64,000 nucleotides of DNA from Aurelia coerulea (GCA_039566865.1 CM076949.1:11757501-11821500), one strand, 5' to 3'. Positions 43,926 through 55,698 are shown, counted from the first letter of the stretch. The notes: generated from the letters alone by a model not told the origin. Made by a program: numbers and translations.

Positions 43926-44753
43926 GTTATCCTAAAAATCAGAGCACGAAGAAAATTTTCGAAGAAACAGTCTCTACTTTGGCTTAGAATGCATCTCCCA
44001 CTATCATGCTTGCCATTAGCAACGAGGGAACTTTGATAGTTTTGTGACAGTTATCTCATAAATTGGAGCACGAAGTAAATGTTCGAAGAAACAGTCTCTA
44101 CTTTGGCTTAGAATGCATCTTCCAATATCATGCTTGACATTAGCAACAAGGGAACCTTGATAGTTTTGCGACAGTTATCCCATAAATTGGAGAACGAAGA
44201 AAATGTTTGAGGAAACATCCTTTACTTTGGCTCAAACGGCATCCCTTATCCGACTTATACCCAGCCATTCTCTATACGGTTGTAAAGGAATCTCGAAGAT
44301 TTCTTTCTGTAAACTTCGTTTCTACGAAAAATGAAAGACAGCTAACCCCAGCTAACACAGAAATCTTTGCATTCCGAGTATCAACGTCCTGAAAAATTCA
44401 GGTTCAAGTTCAGAGCCGGATCGGGACCGATTTTATCACTATAAAATAGCGATTGGGACCGAGTTATGAAATTATTGGGGGTGTCACACCCCCCACACCC
44501 CCACCTCATTTGCGCCCCTGCAGGCAGTGTACATGAAGATTGTTATGACTGTTATGGAACCTCTAAGAAACTTGTAAGAAATCCGAGTACGCAAAATCTG
44601 ATAATTTTAAGAAATTTTCAGTACTAGCCCAAATTCTTAGTTTCTTATGAAAAAATACCTGTAAGTGGCACTTGCTTGCAGTGATTTACAAAGAATAGTA
44701 CCAAAAATCCCCTTGTTTCATAGGCTTCAGAAATGTAGCCCGTGTATATCATG

Positions 44754-46381
44754 TACACGTATTTCTTTTCATGAGAAACTGCCCATAAGAAACTCAACTC
44801 TCGGATCGCCAAAAAATTAAGAAAGTCCAGTACTAGGAAAAGATAACTCAAGAAACTGTTTATTTTGGTAGAGGAAATGCTTAACCCTATCCAGACTGGG
44901 GGGGGGGCTCATTCAGCCCCCCCCCCACCTACTTAACTGAGCACTGCTCCAAATTGGTTCAACGAACCAGGAAATGGTTTTTTGACTTTTAGTTTCTATC
45001 CTTTTGAAGTGTGAATTTGTGTGAAACTTTGAAAAAAAATTCAGGGGGCCGGGGGGTGGCTGTTTTTTTCAGAGTGGTCGGGGCCAACTTTTAGGTAAGC
45101 TGCTTATGGATGTAATTCCAGATCACCTGATAATCCTTTGATAGTATCCTTTTTCAGTTGTGAACTTATAATTTATAAGGTCTCTTTGATTTTTTCCAGG
45201 AACAATAGACCAATTATATGTCACGTGACGTCATTAATGACGTCATCTTTAAGAAAATGGCAAAAATTAGTTAGCAGTCTTTCTGCAAGGATATTTCGAC
45301 CCCAAATGCTTTAAATCGTCAGTAAATAGATTAAAGCTGATCAACAGGGTTGTTTTCACCTAAGCTATATAATTTTGTTTGAATTTTGTGCACCATTGGT
45401 CGCAAACGGTATAAGATTCCCCGGGGGTATCCTCACATAGTACTACTAACGATCAGTTTCCATGCATATCTTGAGAATCTGTTTTACAGTGAGAATTTTT
45501 TGACTTAAAAGTGTTTAGTTTGTCAAGATATTATCAAAATTTCACCAAATTACTATCCTCGACCCCCTATTTCCCCCTTCCTTCTTCCTTCCAACTCATT
45601 TGCTTACTACTGGGAAAAAATGCTGATGTCAGCACTTTTTGCAATAATCAAAACAAAAGTTTCAAAAGGAAAAATGAAGTATGCAACGAACTCTTATCAT
45701 TGAAGGAGTTTTAATTGTAATATATGGAGAAATTCTCTATTACGGCTGCATTTGTCATTTTTCGGAAAAACAAGTATTTTAATCTCTCTGTCCGCCATCT
45801 TGGATTTGCAAAAATCAAATTTTTCACTTTATAAGTATATTTTCACCTTCTAACAATACTTTGATTGGCATAATTTGGTTTCATGAATCAATCTTAGAAA
45901 ATTATAAAGATTTAGAAAAAAGTGGATTTTTTCATTTTTTTCGTGAACACGTGCCAGTTGGTCTTGAATAATTATGACGTCATATCTATTTTTAGACTTA
46001 TTTTTGTGAAAAATGATAGATCATAAGCACGGCTACCAGCGTGGTTAGTTTCGTCTTCGTAAGTGAAGGAATGGCGATTTTAGAGAGGGGGGGCTGAATG
46101 AGCCCCCCCCAGTCTTCTAATAGCTCAAAAAGCCCAGTCTGGATAGGGTTAACATATGTTTATTCTACTTTCATTTGTTTCCTGTACCAAATTACTCCGA
46201 AAGTACTTGAATAATGTCCAATGTCTAAACATTGAGTGTTCACGGGGGCACATACGAAGCTCGTTACGGAAACTTTGTGACTAAAAGATCTGATCATAGT
46301 TAATTCTAAATATGATCTGATAATTTAAGAAACTGTCAGTACTGGCCCAAACTCTTAGCTTCTTATTAAAAAATACGTGTA
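44754..46381. mobile_element. TAAGAAACT-family MITE interrupted by a TTAA element
   Basis: Left end TACACGTATTTCTTTTCATG, right end (inverted) TACACGTATTTTTTAATAAG. The body parts 44754-44880 and 46153-46381 align in order with the copies at 12443 and 39873 (AACTCAACTCTCGGATCGCC; GTTCACGGGGGCACATACG). Confidence 0.8.
44881..46152. mobile_element. 1.26-kb TTAA-flanked element with CCCTATCCAGACTGGG ends
   Basis: TTAA lies at 44881-44884 and 46149-46152. The inverted ends are CCCTATCCAGACTGGG on both sides. A second inverted pair just inside (GGGGGGCTCATTCAGCCCCC) repeats on the right after a short spacer. TTAA duplication suggests piggyBac or Kolobok mobilisation. The interior is AT-rich with no transposase. 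The empty site is visible in the paralogous MITE at 39995-40010 (GGAAATCTTAACATAT). Confidence 0.85.
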
Positions 46382-46734
46382 CAGGGAAAATATATCAGTT
46401 AAGAAACTATTTGTTTGATAAAAGAAAATTGACATTTCGCGAGAAGAAATTTTCGCGAGTTTGAAAAAACGCGAAATTTTTTGAATTAACTTTCGCGAAT
46501 TGACCAAAATGGGAAATTTTGCTAGAATGAGCTTTCGTTTTTGCGAGAATAGCATCATTTTCTGGAAATAAAAATGCAAGAATTTCATATCTTAGAATAC
46601 TTTGTGGGAATAACATTTCACGAATTACATATTTTAGGAAATTTTGCAGGAACAAACTTTCGGGAATAAACTCAGGAAACTTGGCTGTCCACGAAAGCTA
46701 CTAAACTAAATTCGCTCGTTACACATGGGGGCAC
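46382..46734. repeat. CGCGAA-rich degenerate repeat
   Basis: Repeated TTTCGCGA, TTCGGGAAT and GAAATTTTGC-type words over about 250 bp (46434-46680). These look like a decayed tandem repeat. No gene. Confidence 0.4.
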
Positions 46735-47180
46735 ATGGGTATGATGGCAACAGTTGTCTATGAAAATGAAGAATCTAAAGCATTCTCAGCTAATAACGGA
46801 CTGAAGCAAGGATGCGTTCTTGCTCCTGTTCTATTCAACATATATTTTTCTTACCTAATAAAACATGCTTTCGAAGGAAATGATAAGGGAACTATCTCAG
46901 AACAAGACATGATGACGGACTCTTCAGCATCTTTAGATTTAGAGCAAAGACCAAAGTGAGGGAATCGACTGTACGTGAACTACTCTTTGCCGACGATGCG
47001 GCACTAGTTGCTCACAGTGTAGAGTCTCTGCAAAGGCTTCTGGACAAATTTTCAGAGTCATGCAAGAGTTTTGGGCTCAGGATAAGTTTAAAGAAAACTG
47101 TGATAATGCATCAGGGATCAGCGGGATCCAATTCTGAAATTACTTTAGATGAAATAGTCTTAGCAGAATCTTGCGCGATT
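46735..47180 (+). pseudogene. LINE reverse transcriptase fragment with one frameshift
   Basis: The plus-strand frame 1 reads FSANNGLKQGCVLAPVLFNI (RT motif B with GLKQGCVLAP). The next frame reads RESTVRELLFADDAALVAHS (motif C, FADD) and then SFGLRISLKKTVIMHQG. A one-base shift at about 46910-46920 separates them. The DGLFSIFRFRAKTKVR stretch that should join them is present in the second frame. Similarity ends near 47165. Sequence before motif B and after the thumb is missing, so the fragment is truncated at both ends. Confidence 0.85.
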
Positions 47181-48760
47181 TGACGTCATTTTGCTCAAAT
47201 TGCTTATTTGAATACGTAATTTCACAAGGAGAAGGCGAAAAATAGTGGAAAAAAGTATCATAAATCATTCATAGCAGTTAGACTGATGATATGGTCGTAG
47301 TTATCGCTATTGAAATACTGCCGGACGCTCCTAACTACGACTCATAATCAAACGCCATTATTTTGAAATGACTATGACTGCCTCGTTTCGATAAGGGCCT
47401 AGGCAGAAAAGCACAAACATTTGTAGTATTCAAATGAAACACATTGATTTGAAAACTTCACAATAAATCAGTTAATGCTTAGCGAAAGCAGCAAAATAGT
47501 ACCTACGTACAAGATTTGATATTGTCGCCAACTGTTTTCATGGTATTCTTGTTCGCAAGACTTTGTTCTGTCCGGCCAAATTTCTTGAAACTCTGCTTTC
47601 ACGCCCGACAACACCTTTCTCGAGGAGTTCAGCCTCGCTTTGATGCCCCTATACAAATGTATAGGAAAATGACCGGAAGTGAATATTTTCGTCGACTTTG
47701 AACGTTTCATGCAGTGATGCGGTGTGATTTTTCCGCGTTAATTTAATCTTAAAAGGTAGTGAATTTATCTAAGAAATGTTTAAAACTAAAATCGTTTTGA
47801 TTTAAACTTCCCGGTAAACTCCACGCAATTTGACAGGAGTGATGGTCTTATTTTAAGAGATTTTCATCCGTATTTGGGCAAATTTTTCGAATTCATTGTC
47901 TTTGTTGAAGTAAAAAGCGCCTTGAAAGCCATGACATTTAGAAAATCTCGTAGATCGTAGAAATTGTTTTGAAGCGGCGTGGTCTGCTTGCTGCTTGCTT
48001 TCAAGAAAACCCTTTAATTCTGATAGGAAACGAAGCAATAAACCAATATGCAGAGCACTAGCGATCCTTTTACTGCCAGTGAAGGACAAGAGATGCTTTC
48101 ATGTTTTCAAATAATTCTCCAACCCGCCAGAAAGAAAGAGACAAGAAGAAGCAGCTTCCAACGAAAGAACTCGGATATTTATGGATCAAGAACTAAAACC
48201 GTTTTGTTTATGATGGCATATGTCTTTGATGGACAAATGGAAAGCAAATTATAGAAAATATGTTATTTGTACTGGGCAAGTTCCTCTCATTGATGGAGCA
48301 ACTCAATGCAGTCTGGAAATCTTCTCTTGTTGGCTCTAAAAACTCACAGACAAGGAATATAGGGAAGGATGCTGTCTATTGAAATTTCAATGACTATTTC
48401 TGAATGGACAACGGCAATAACTGCTTTTTGGTAATTTTCAGAAACTCATGAATAAGCATGGCATTTCACCTACAGGGTGAAACGGGCGAGCTTTGTCTTT
48501 GTCTTTGCAAACAATTGTCTTTGCAGATCAAATTCAGAATAAGTTTCAGACTGTTTCAGAATTGGAAGCATTAAAATTTCAATTTTGTGATGATTCAATT
48601 GCTATTATCTTACCATCTTCCTATCATCAGAGTAAAATCATCAGAGTATCAATTATTGGATTACTCAATTTTTTTTATTTCTCATAATATTGTTTTTCAT
48701 TGAATGCTTTGTTTGCAACAGTCATGTTCCATCAGTTTTGCATCAGTCTTCAGGCATCAG
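47181..48760. other. No supported gene
   Basis: Several short frames exist (47516-47701 and 48048-48254 on the plus strand). The second begins MQSTSDPFTASEGQEM and could be a first exon, but I could not pair it with a donor and continuation. No repeat ends were found. Confidence 0.35.
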
Positions 48761-48789
48761 GCATTGAAAAAGCAAGAATTGCAGTCTTT

Positions 48790-48861
48790 TGTGGTTGTTG
48801 TCAAATGCTTCTTCAAGGTTGGGCTTGATTGGTAAAGGATAATCTTGTTCTGTTTGGGTCC
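48790..48861 (-). CDS. Weak candidate downstream exon of a minus-strand gene
   Basis: After a TTTTATTTTAG acceptor on the minus strand, one frame reads TQTEQDYPLPIKPNLEEAFD and ends QCLMPED then a stop. The composition is protein-like, but the phase does not join cleanly with the candidate exon ending at 49823 in any frame that has a Met. Listed as a lead only. Confidence 0.25.
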
Positions 48862-49822
48862 TAAAATAAAACAGAGACAATATTATTTCCTCCTACTAGA
48901 ACTGTTTGCTGCATAGCAAATTTCACTTTGTCTCATAGAGAATTGCATGTACAAAAAAGAGCAGCAAACCAAAATAGGAGATGTCTTTGCAAACTTAAAT
49001 CAGAGCAACAATACCCTGCTCAAGAAAAAGAAAACAGATTTAAAGGCAAATAATTGCAGTAAACTATCGTTTTTATAGGCAAAATAATCAAAGCTGATAA
49101 TTTTTTGTACAAGGTAGCCTTGATAACATTGTTTTAGTAAGCAAATCTCCTATTTCTAGGTCAGAGCTTCCCCATTAGTCTTGAAGAAAATAAGCAACAA
49201 TGCAACTTTATGTTTGTTTACAGTTAGGCCAAACCCGACGAAAAGTTCTCTGAGAGCGAAGTCAAAGTTTTGTAATTATTTTCATTGCTCTGGTGGCCAA
49301 AACAGCTAGCAAGTACTCTAAAATACTTTCATTTCTGAAAACATCAGATTACGTTCGAAAGTGATACATTCAACCAAGGTTAACGTTTGTTTTCTGACTA
49401 AAAAGCAGACAAGTTTGTGAAAGGAAGCAAGTAAAGTTAACGAAGATTAGATGGTCATGGCTCTCGAGGAAAAATTGCCTTTGAAAATTGTGGGAAACCG
49501 GCAAAGGCTACAGCAAAACAGGCAACATTCCTACAAACTAGATGCTTACAGCTATTGCGTTATATCTCCAAAATGAGAATTCCTGTCTTAGTTTAGAAAA
49601 TATTGGAGTTTGAAAAAAGTTTGGTTAGATTTAGGCCAACAAAAGTTCATTTTCTTGAAACTGCAAGCCGAAGTTCAAGACGAGAAAAAGACAAGTTTAT
49701 TTCGTCAACAATTGGCGAAAGGTGGCAAAATAGGACAAAACGACATCGAGGAATCCAAAACTTTCAACAAAATTTCCATGAAACAAAGGAAAAACGTTAA
49801 ATTTATGATAAAGTCTGCTTAC

Positions 49823-49875
49823 CTGCTGTGCTGAATCCCATGCTTTGAGCTTCGAGTTTCCGTTGGTCAACATCA
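49823..49875 (-). CDS. Weak candidate first coding exon, minus strand
   Basis: A strong CAGCAG|GTAAGC donor at 49823-49822 ends a segment. In it, one frame gives MLTNGNSKLKAWDSAQQ and another gives MGFSTAG. Upstream DNA to about 50210 is open in a third frame from a non-ATG codon. The donor is convincing, but the reading frame and downstream exons are not resolved. Confidence 0.25.
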
Positions 49876-50207
49876 ATCAATCGAATTTGCAGAAATTCTA
49901 ATGGCGTTGTATTTTGTTGTATACTTTTACTTTGTACACATGACTGTGTATAGCAGCCTCGTTCCCAAGAGCGTTCAAAAGTGAAAAAAGTCAGTCCAAA
50001 AATATTGCCGTAATAATATGAGTCCCAGTATGAGCGGTCTCGGTCTGGTGTAATGGTCTCGTTTTGAATAAGATAGGGGAAATTTGCATTGCACATGCGC
50101 AAAAATTTCACAGGGTATGAGGTAAAATTCGAAGGGAATGGAAAATGGAAAAGATAGGCCGTCGCCTGTGGCTTTCTAACTGGCACAGAAATAAGTTTCC
50201 GTTGCAC

Positions 50208-50615
50208 ATATGGCGAGACTAAACAATTTTTGTGCAGAAACGTTGTTTATGACATTGCTAACCGAAAACAATCAACCCCCCATTTGTATGTTTGCACAAT
50301 AGCTCAAAATCAGGGGGTAAAGTTGTGGCCCGCATGATGACGTCATCAATGTAAGAATTGATGTATAAAATGGCTTAATGTTTCATAATTGAAGGAAAAC
50401 GTATTTCCGATTGTTCTTATTGTCAAATACTGATGTTGTACGAAAACTGGAGTATCTTGATAGTATTTAAGGGGTTGGGGGGCACAGTTTTATCTCTCGT
50501 AGCTGCGAAGGAGCATTTGATAAAATTGAAGGGATTTGTAGAGGTGGAGTGTTTATTGTGAACATTGCAGTTAAGTTTATCGCTCACGCATTCTTTCATG
50601 TGGTAGATATACTGT
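50208..50615. other. Non-coding, nothing recognised
   Basis: No exon, no TIR and no tandem repeat found. Confidence 0.4.
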
Positions 50616-52525
50616 AAATCCTCGAATTAATTAAGACCAATTACGGAATTTTTGGGGGCAAAATAAAAGGGGGCTTGTTAGAAACTGCGAAAAAGAAACG
50701 GATGAAAAGTCAAAAGATGCATCAACAAATACGATTTCTTACTTAAATTGGTTGATGCAAGAAAAAATTTTTTTTTCAGCTCTAGAATGGGGATAATTTG
50801 AAGGGGGGCTTGTTGAAGGGGGCTCATTCGAGGATTTGCGTTTTTCCAACCGAAGAGAGTTATTCACATATACACAAGGAGGTAAGAGTAAGTCATAGGC
50901 GCATTTAGAGCTCTATATTCAGCATCAATCACGTTTCCCCCGTGTGATGCGTCAGTCAGTGTCTTTGCTCGATTTTGCTGATATTCCTCTTGTCTCCTTT
51001 GGAAAGAATGCATCGACATCTCATCAAGTAGTAACAGTGCAGAGTCCAGGGGAGGGCTGGTACTTTGATGTTCGATTCTTTTCTCCTTTATCACTGTGCT
51101 GCTGCTGTTGCCCAAAACGATCGTTGCCGCCCAAATCAATCATCGTTTTTGGACAAAGATGAAATTTAAGGAATCTGATCTGTTCTACCATGATGCAATC
51201 AACTAAATTACCAAAGTCGAAAGTCCTCTAATTCTACATGACTAAAATCCTAAAGTTTAACCATTCACTGGTTGAGCCTTTGTCCGCCAAATATTTAAGA
51301 AAATGAATAAAATGGATTTTTTGGAAAAGTAGCTCTACAAGAGACCAGTAACCAAGATTACCATCTCTGGGAAATTTCTGCTTCAATAGATATGACACCA
51401 AACTGCTTCCAAATGTCGAACAGAGCTTTTTGATAAAAAACTACCAGTTTTTGGGACAACCACCTTCAGAATATATTTCGTTTGTTTGGGACACTTGCAC
51501 TTGAATGTAGACCTGCTTTCGAACAACGATTATCGAACTACTGGTTTTTGGGGGAAACATCGTCAGTGATGATTATCAAGATTGTCTTCAAGTTTTAAAT
51601 CAAGATTGTCTCCCAAGTTGAGTGCATTGGCACAGGAACTTTTCATGCAAAGAAAGGGTAAAGTGAAGCAGGGGAGGATCCAGCATTTATATTTGCGGAA
51701 CCCCAGGCGAAGAAATATGAGGGTTTGGGGGAAACCTTCATGATCAGTCAGATAAGCCCTTGAAGGTTTCAGATGGCAACCCAGTTTCAGTGCAAGAACT
51801 GTTCTGAAAAACGAGGCTGAGCAATTCGTCTGCACTTTTGCACCAGGCCGCAATTTGGATGTGACCCTTAAACCCTGTGATGAACTGCCCAAATGTTGCT
51901 GAACATCGCTGGATCGTTGCTGGATCATTGCTGGATCGTTGACGAAGAGGGAAATGTGTCCATAGACTGGATAAATATACCATCTCATCCACTTCAGATG
52001 AAATACTGGAAAATGTGCTGTGTGCCCGTAAAATGATTTACCTTGGACAGGTGTACATGTCGCAAAGCAAATTTGCAAAATGCACAACCAGGGATCGCTT
52101 TGCACATTATTGCTGGTGCGATTGCTGCTGAAATAGTGTAGTGGTGGATGGAGACGGAGCTGAAGGTGACAGTGCAGTTGATGGTATTGATACTGACACA
52201 TCAGATGGGGATAAAGGTGCTGTTGATGATGAATATTGAACCCTGCATGCCTTTTTGGCTTACTTTTTGCATTACCTCTTTGTATACGTATAAATAACCG
52301 TCTTCAGTTCAAAAATATAAATAGTTGAGTTAGCCCCCCCCCCCTTAAATAAGCCCCCTCGAATGAGCCTCACGTTCTAGGGCTGAAAATGTTAAACATC
52401 ACAGACCCTAAATTTTTCTTGCATCAACCAATTTAAGTAAGAAATCGTATTTGTTGATGCATCTTTTGAATTTTCATCCGTTTCTTTTTCAGGGTGTCTA
52501 ACAAGCCCCTTTTTATTTGAGGTAA
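50616..52525. repeat. Inverted pair of a G-rich MITE-like repeat flanking about 1.5 kb
   Basis: The left copy (about 50640-50845) and the right copy (52333-52525) are reverse complements. They share GGGGCTTGTTAGA, AAAGATGCATCAACAAATAC and TTTAAATTGGTTGATGCAAG-type phrases. Both end in GGGGGCTTATT / GGCTCATTCGAGG words. The DNA between them contains a tandem ATCGTTGCTGGATCATTGCTGG stretch (about 51908-51945) and a plus-strand acidic frame (about 52128-52239) that ends VDDEY. I cannot connect that frame to other exons. It may be one foldback element or two insertions. Confidence 0.6.
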
Positions 52526-52750
52526 GATACGAGTGAAATTCTCGTTTTGGACCACGGCTATTTTGAATAGGATTTCCTATAGATGGACCACGGTAGACGC
52601 ATGTGTGTACTGCGAAGGCGGTGCCGTGCGTATTTCAATGGCGGACAAGGACTGAGCGGAGCTGTGTGAGCTGTTGTGGAAAGAATCGTGAATTTAAAGG
52701 TGTTCAAAACGCTCATCGTACAGGATACAGGGAGAAGTTAGATTTTCACA
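52526..52750 (+). promoter_or_regulatory. Presumed promoter and 5' UTR of the plus-strand gene
   Basis: Relatively GC- and CpG-richer than its surroundings (for example GCGAAGGCGGTGCCGTGCG near 52610-52630), with no TATA box at a clear distance. It leads directly into the ATG at 52751. Confidence 0.4.
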
Positions 52751-52792
52751 ATGTCTTCTCAAGCGAAGCGTAGAAGGACATGGAAGAAAACT
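52751..52792 (+). CDS. Exon 1 of an unrecognised plus-strand gene
   Basis: ATG TCT TCT opens a 14-codon exon reading MSSQAKRRRTWKKT, ended by a GTGAGT donor in phase 0. The basic stretch could be a nuclear localisation signal. The next exon with matching phase is at 54409. The ATG context and the preceding CpG-richer DNA favour a real start. I do not recognise the protein. The locus may extend to 57127, 59478 or even 63584. Confidence 0.6.
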
Positions 52793-54408
52793 GTGAGTTT
52801 TGGCCTCGAGCTAGATGGTATTCTTTCGTTTAGACTTGCTGATGGCCTACTTTTTTAGGCCTACCTAGGACTACTAGGTAGGCCTACCTATCTATATGCT
52901 CTCCTCGTAGGCTATTCATAAATCGAGCAATGTTTGCCTGGGAGATCCCACGGCATATTCTACTGTACGTTGAAGTGGAAAATCTTGACATCTGCACTCA
53001 TTTTTAAAGAATTTTGGCCAATATTGAGTTTGACAAAATTCATACCACTTCACTTTTTGTTGTACCATGTACTGCTACTGCCAGATACACTTACGTTTAT
53101 ACTATTTATTTGGTGGGGCTCTTCTCTCTTCTAGCTAGGGGTAGGCCCTACCTAGTAGTTTTGCATGTTTCCAGCATGGTGGACGGCCATTTTCCAGTAT
53201 GGAATATTTGATTTTTGTGCACCAGCAGCCAGACAGCGATTTAGTTTTAAGACCGGACTTGTGCGTGCAGTTGCCACACTCTGCAGACTGGGCTCAGGGA
53301 AGCATCAATATTGTTATATACTGATATACAGTCAGCAGTGGGCAAGATTCATAATTATATATAAATACAATGTTTAATAAAAACAATATAAATACGCTTT
53401 TGGCAATAGTAGATTATGGTGCAGCTTCTTAAACGATAAGGACTGCGCTTTTTGACAAAGATTTCCTTTATGAAACTTGGATTAAGCTCCCATAAATATC
53501 TCCTATGTTCTATAAGGCATATTGAGAATTATGATAACCTAGCATAGCAATGATTTGCAAAAATACGCTGCATCAAATTTTCATATAAACAAGCAATTAC
53601 AATAGTCAGAGTTCTGCTATCAAAAGTGGATACAATACTTTTCCAAGAATTTTGTGCCGTGTTTCTAATGTTTATGTTGATTTAATTTAGTTGCATAAGA
53701 CGTCAGCTTGGGTTTTAGGCAAGTAACAGCAGGAGTTATTGGCAATTACTCTCTGGTTGATAATGGACACCAGACACAGACGAAAGTCATCTGTTATGAT
53801 GTGAGGGCAAATCCCTGCATGTCCAATTAAACAAAGAGCGCATAAAGCATTATGGTTGATGGAAAACGAAGCTAAGTTGGACGACAGGAAATTCTCCCCA
53901 GCACAGTCTCATTGATTCAGCTTTGCAACTCATTATTCCCAAATTCATTTAGTTTTTATACTGTACACCAAGAAAATAAGGATCAATGATTCTTTGCATT
54001 GTTGGTAAAATTCCAGGCAGAATGCAAAGAAGCTTGAGGTAAGGATTTTTGTGATGCTGATAAACAGGATGTTCACCAGTACTGTAAGAGTTAAAAAATT
54101 TTATGGACGTGAGAATGAAGTGATAAGGTATCCTTGCAACTGGTCAGCATACTGTACTTTGTAAACAACTGGTGTATGCTTGGAATGATACTTGCAGGCC
54201 CCAAAGATTTAGCTCAACTGCAGTCACTTTTATAGTTTCATGCAGTGTTCTAGATCATGGGGGCTTACAATTTCCCACTACTACGAATACTGAAATTGTG
54301 ATACAGGTAAAAGTGATCAACTTCACTTTGGTAAATTATACATTGTCTGTCTTCAAAATGCTTTGATATATATACTATATATACTCACCTTAACATGTCA
54401 TTTTCCAG

Positions 54409-54480
54409 GTTTCTTTTATCTGCAACCAGAAGAGAAGGCAAAGATTCGATACTGATAATGTCAGGCAATTGAGAGCAAAG
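54409..54480 (+). CDS. Exon 2 of the plus-strand gene
   Basis: 72 nt, phase 0 on both sides, acceptor TTTTCCAG and donor GTACTT. The peptide VSFICNQKRRQRFDTDNVRQ continues LRAK. Together with exon 1 the first 38 residues are strongly basic. No family recognised. Confidence 0.6.
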
Positions 54481-54823
54481 GTACTTAATCGTGAATGTCT
54501 TTCTTTTACATTTGACAATTTCTAAAGAGACATATAACTGTAAGTTGAAATCTACTCAAACAGTATCTGAAATTTTTATCATTTTATGGTCTTTATTTGT
54601 TATTTATTTTCATTGCCCAGGCCCAAACGTTGCTTGAATTATGAAAATCACAGCATTGAATTAATTTTTTATTTTGATATTTAGCTAATGTGATCAATCA
54701 AAGAGGCAAAACAATAGGTTGATCACAATGATCGATTTGATCATCATGAAAAAGCAAGACGTAATCATTTTGTGTGAACCCTAATTTATTTTATATTGAG
54801 TTGTCACTGTTGTTTATCGGAAG

Positions 54824-54899
54824 GTATCTGAGTGGCATGCGAAGACCAAAGCCCCCATTGCATGTTTTGTGTATGTTAATGGCAGAGTTAACTTCATTA
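54824..54899 (+). CDS. Exon 3 of the plus-strand gene
   Basis: 76 nt, starting in phase 0 after TCGGAAG and ending in phase 1 at ATTA|GTAAGT. The peptide VSEWHAKTKAPIACFVYVNG continues RVNFI. The phase-1 end pairs with the acceptor at 55304, giving a Thr codon across the junction and NFITTPGLRGL. Confidence 0.55.
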
Positions 54900-55303
54900 G
54901 TAAGTTTCTTACTTTCATCATTTACAGTACAGGCCTTGTGCACGATAACATTATTTTCCTATCTAGATATATTTCAAGAGTTCTTGAGAAATGCTTTGAA
55001 GTTCTTAAGAATTCTTGATCAAAACATTATTTTGTTGAAAAATCCCCGTTAAAGCTGTATGTGCAAGGCCACAAGCTTTGGCATGATATGGTACAGTATG
55101 TTGCCTAACATGACTGAAGATATACAGCACTGTATGTAGATTATGTTCTGATAAACACTTAGCACAGTAAAAGTAAATACTGTATAAACTTGAAGATAAA
55201 CTTAACTGTTGCTTGTGTAACCTTGAAGATGATCTATAGATTCAATAGTTGATTTCTGGGATATCTGTTGAATGCTTGCTTAGTAAAGGGTTTCCTTTTC
55301 TAG

Positions 55304-55396
55304 CTACCCCAGGACTAAGAGGACTTGCAAAGCATGCAGAGATGCAAAAACTCATTTCAGATTCCATTTGTGACAATACTATGGAACATGCAGGAG
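55304..55396 (+). CDS. Exon 4 of the plus-strand gene (3' end uncertain)
   Basis: It starts in phase 1 after TTTTCTAG. The peptide TPGLRGLAKHAEMQKLISDS continues ICDNTMEHAGG. Donor choice is open. GAG|GTGGGT at 55397 leaves phase 1. A later CAA|GTAGTG at 55494 leaves phase 2, which is what the exon at 55699 needs. An additional open segment (55500-55584, KVHGKFGETFDKIVIYVQ and then ATG|GTAAGAG) may be an alternative exon, but its phases do not fit either neighbour. Confidence 0.5.
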
Positions 55397-55698
55397 GTGG
55401 GTGTTGTGGTATCATAGTTATTGTACATTGTGATAGTAGTTACAGTAGATTACAACCAACAATGACTCAATCATACCCTAGTTGTGTATGCAAGTAGTGT
55501 ATTTGAAAGATTGGTCTGCAAGGTTCATGGAAAGTTTGGTGAAACGTTTGATAAGATTGTGATTTATGTTCAGAGAAAGGCTATGGTAAGAGACTATGAA
55601 CAATCAAAGCAATCATGTTATTCTTCCCTTTTTCCATGGTACAAAATAAGCATTTTGTCTTACTGAGCCACCTATGATCCTTTTTTACTTGGGTGTAG

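Larger units (their letters stand above)
42048..44528. mobile_element. hAT-like element with internal satellite (copy 2)
   Basis: The ends CAGGGGCGCAAATG at 42056 and its inverse CATTTGCGCCCCTG ending 44520 are flanked by GAGGCAGT (42048-42055) and CAGGCAGT (44521-44528), an 8-bp duplication with one mismatch. It carries the same satellite as the element at 8892-10148 (CCAATATCATGCTTGCCATTAGC and TTTACTTTGGCTTAGAATGC units near 42420-42650 and 43925-44240) but with different terminal sequence. A LINE fragment and a mariner MITE (42654-43925) split the satellite array. Confidence 0.82.
39873..44663. mobile_element. TAAGAAACT-family MITE split by two nested elements
   Basis: The left terminus is TAAACGTATTTTTTATCAGA (39873) and the right terminus, inverted, TACAGGTATTTTTTCATAAG (44663). 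The MITE body is 39873-40125 plus 44521-44663, about 400 bp in total. It is interrupted first by a foldback element (40131-42048) with AGGCA duplication, then by an hAT-like element (42056-44520) with duplication (G/C)AGGCAGT. Removing both restores GGGCACAGGCAGTGTACATG, which matches the uninterrupted relative at about 12660-12680 (GGGCATAGGTAGTGAACATG). Confidence 0.82.

Noticed and set aside
49803..50207. 134-codon minus-strand frame as an intact gene
   Set aside because: It begins with GTG rather than ATG, and a strong donor interrupts it at 49823. Only a possible exon is kept.
51563..52201. 212-codon minus-strand open frame
   Set aside because: Low-complexity-like composition (His, Gln, Ser, Cys), no motif and no splice context. 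A more protein-like frame lies on the opposite strand at its 5' end.
8906..52344. Long G or C runs (for example 12050, 20947, 21041, 38529, 44900, 52329) as regulatory quadruplex sites
   Set aside because: Most lie in transposon ends or decayed repeats. Without strand or conservation data there is no reason to assign function.
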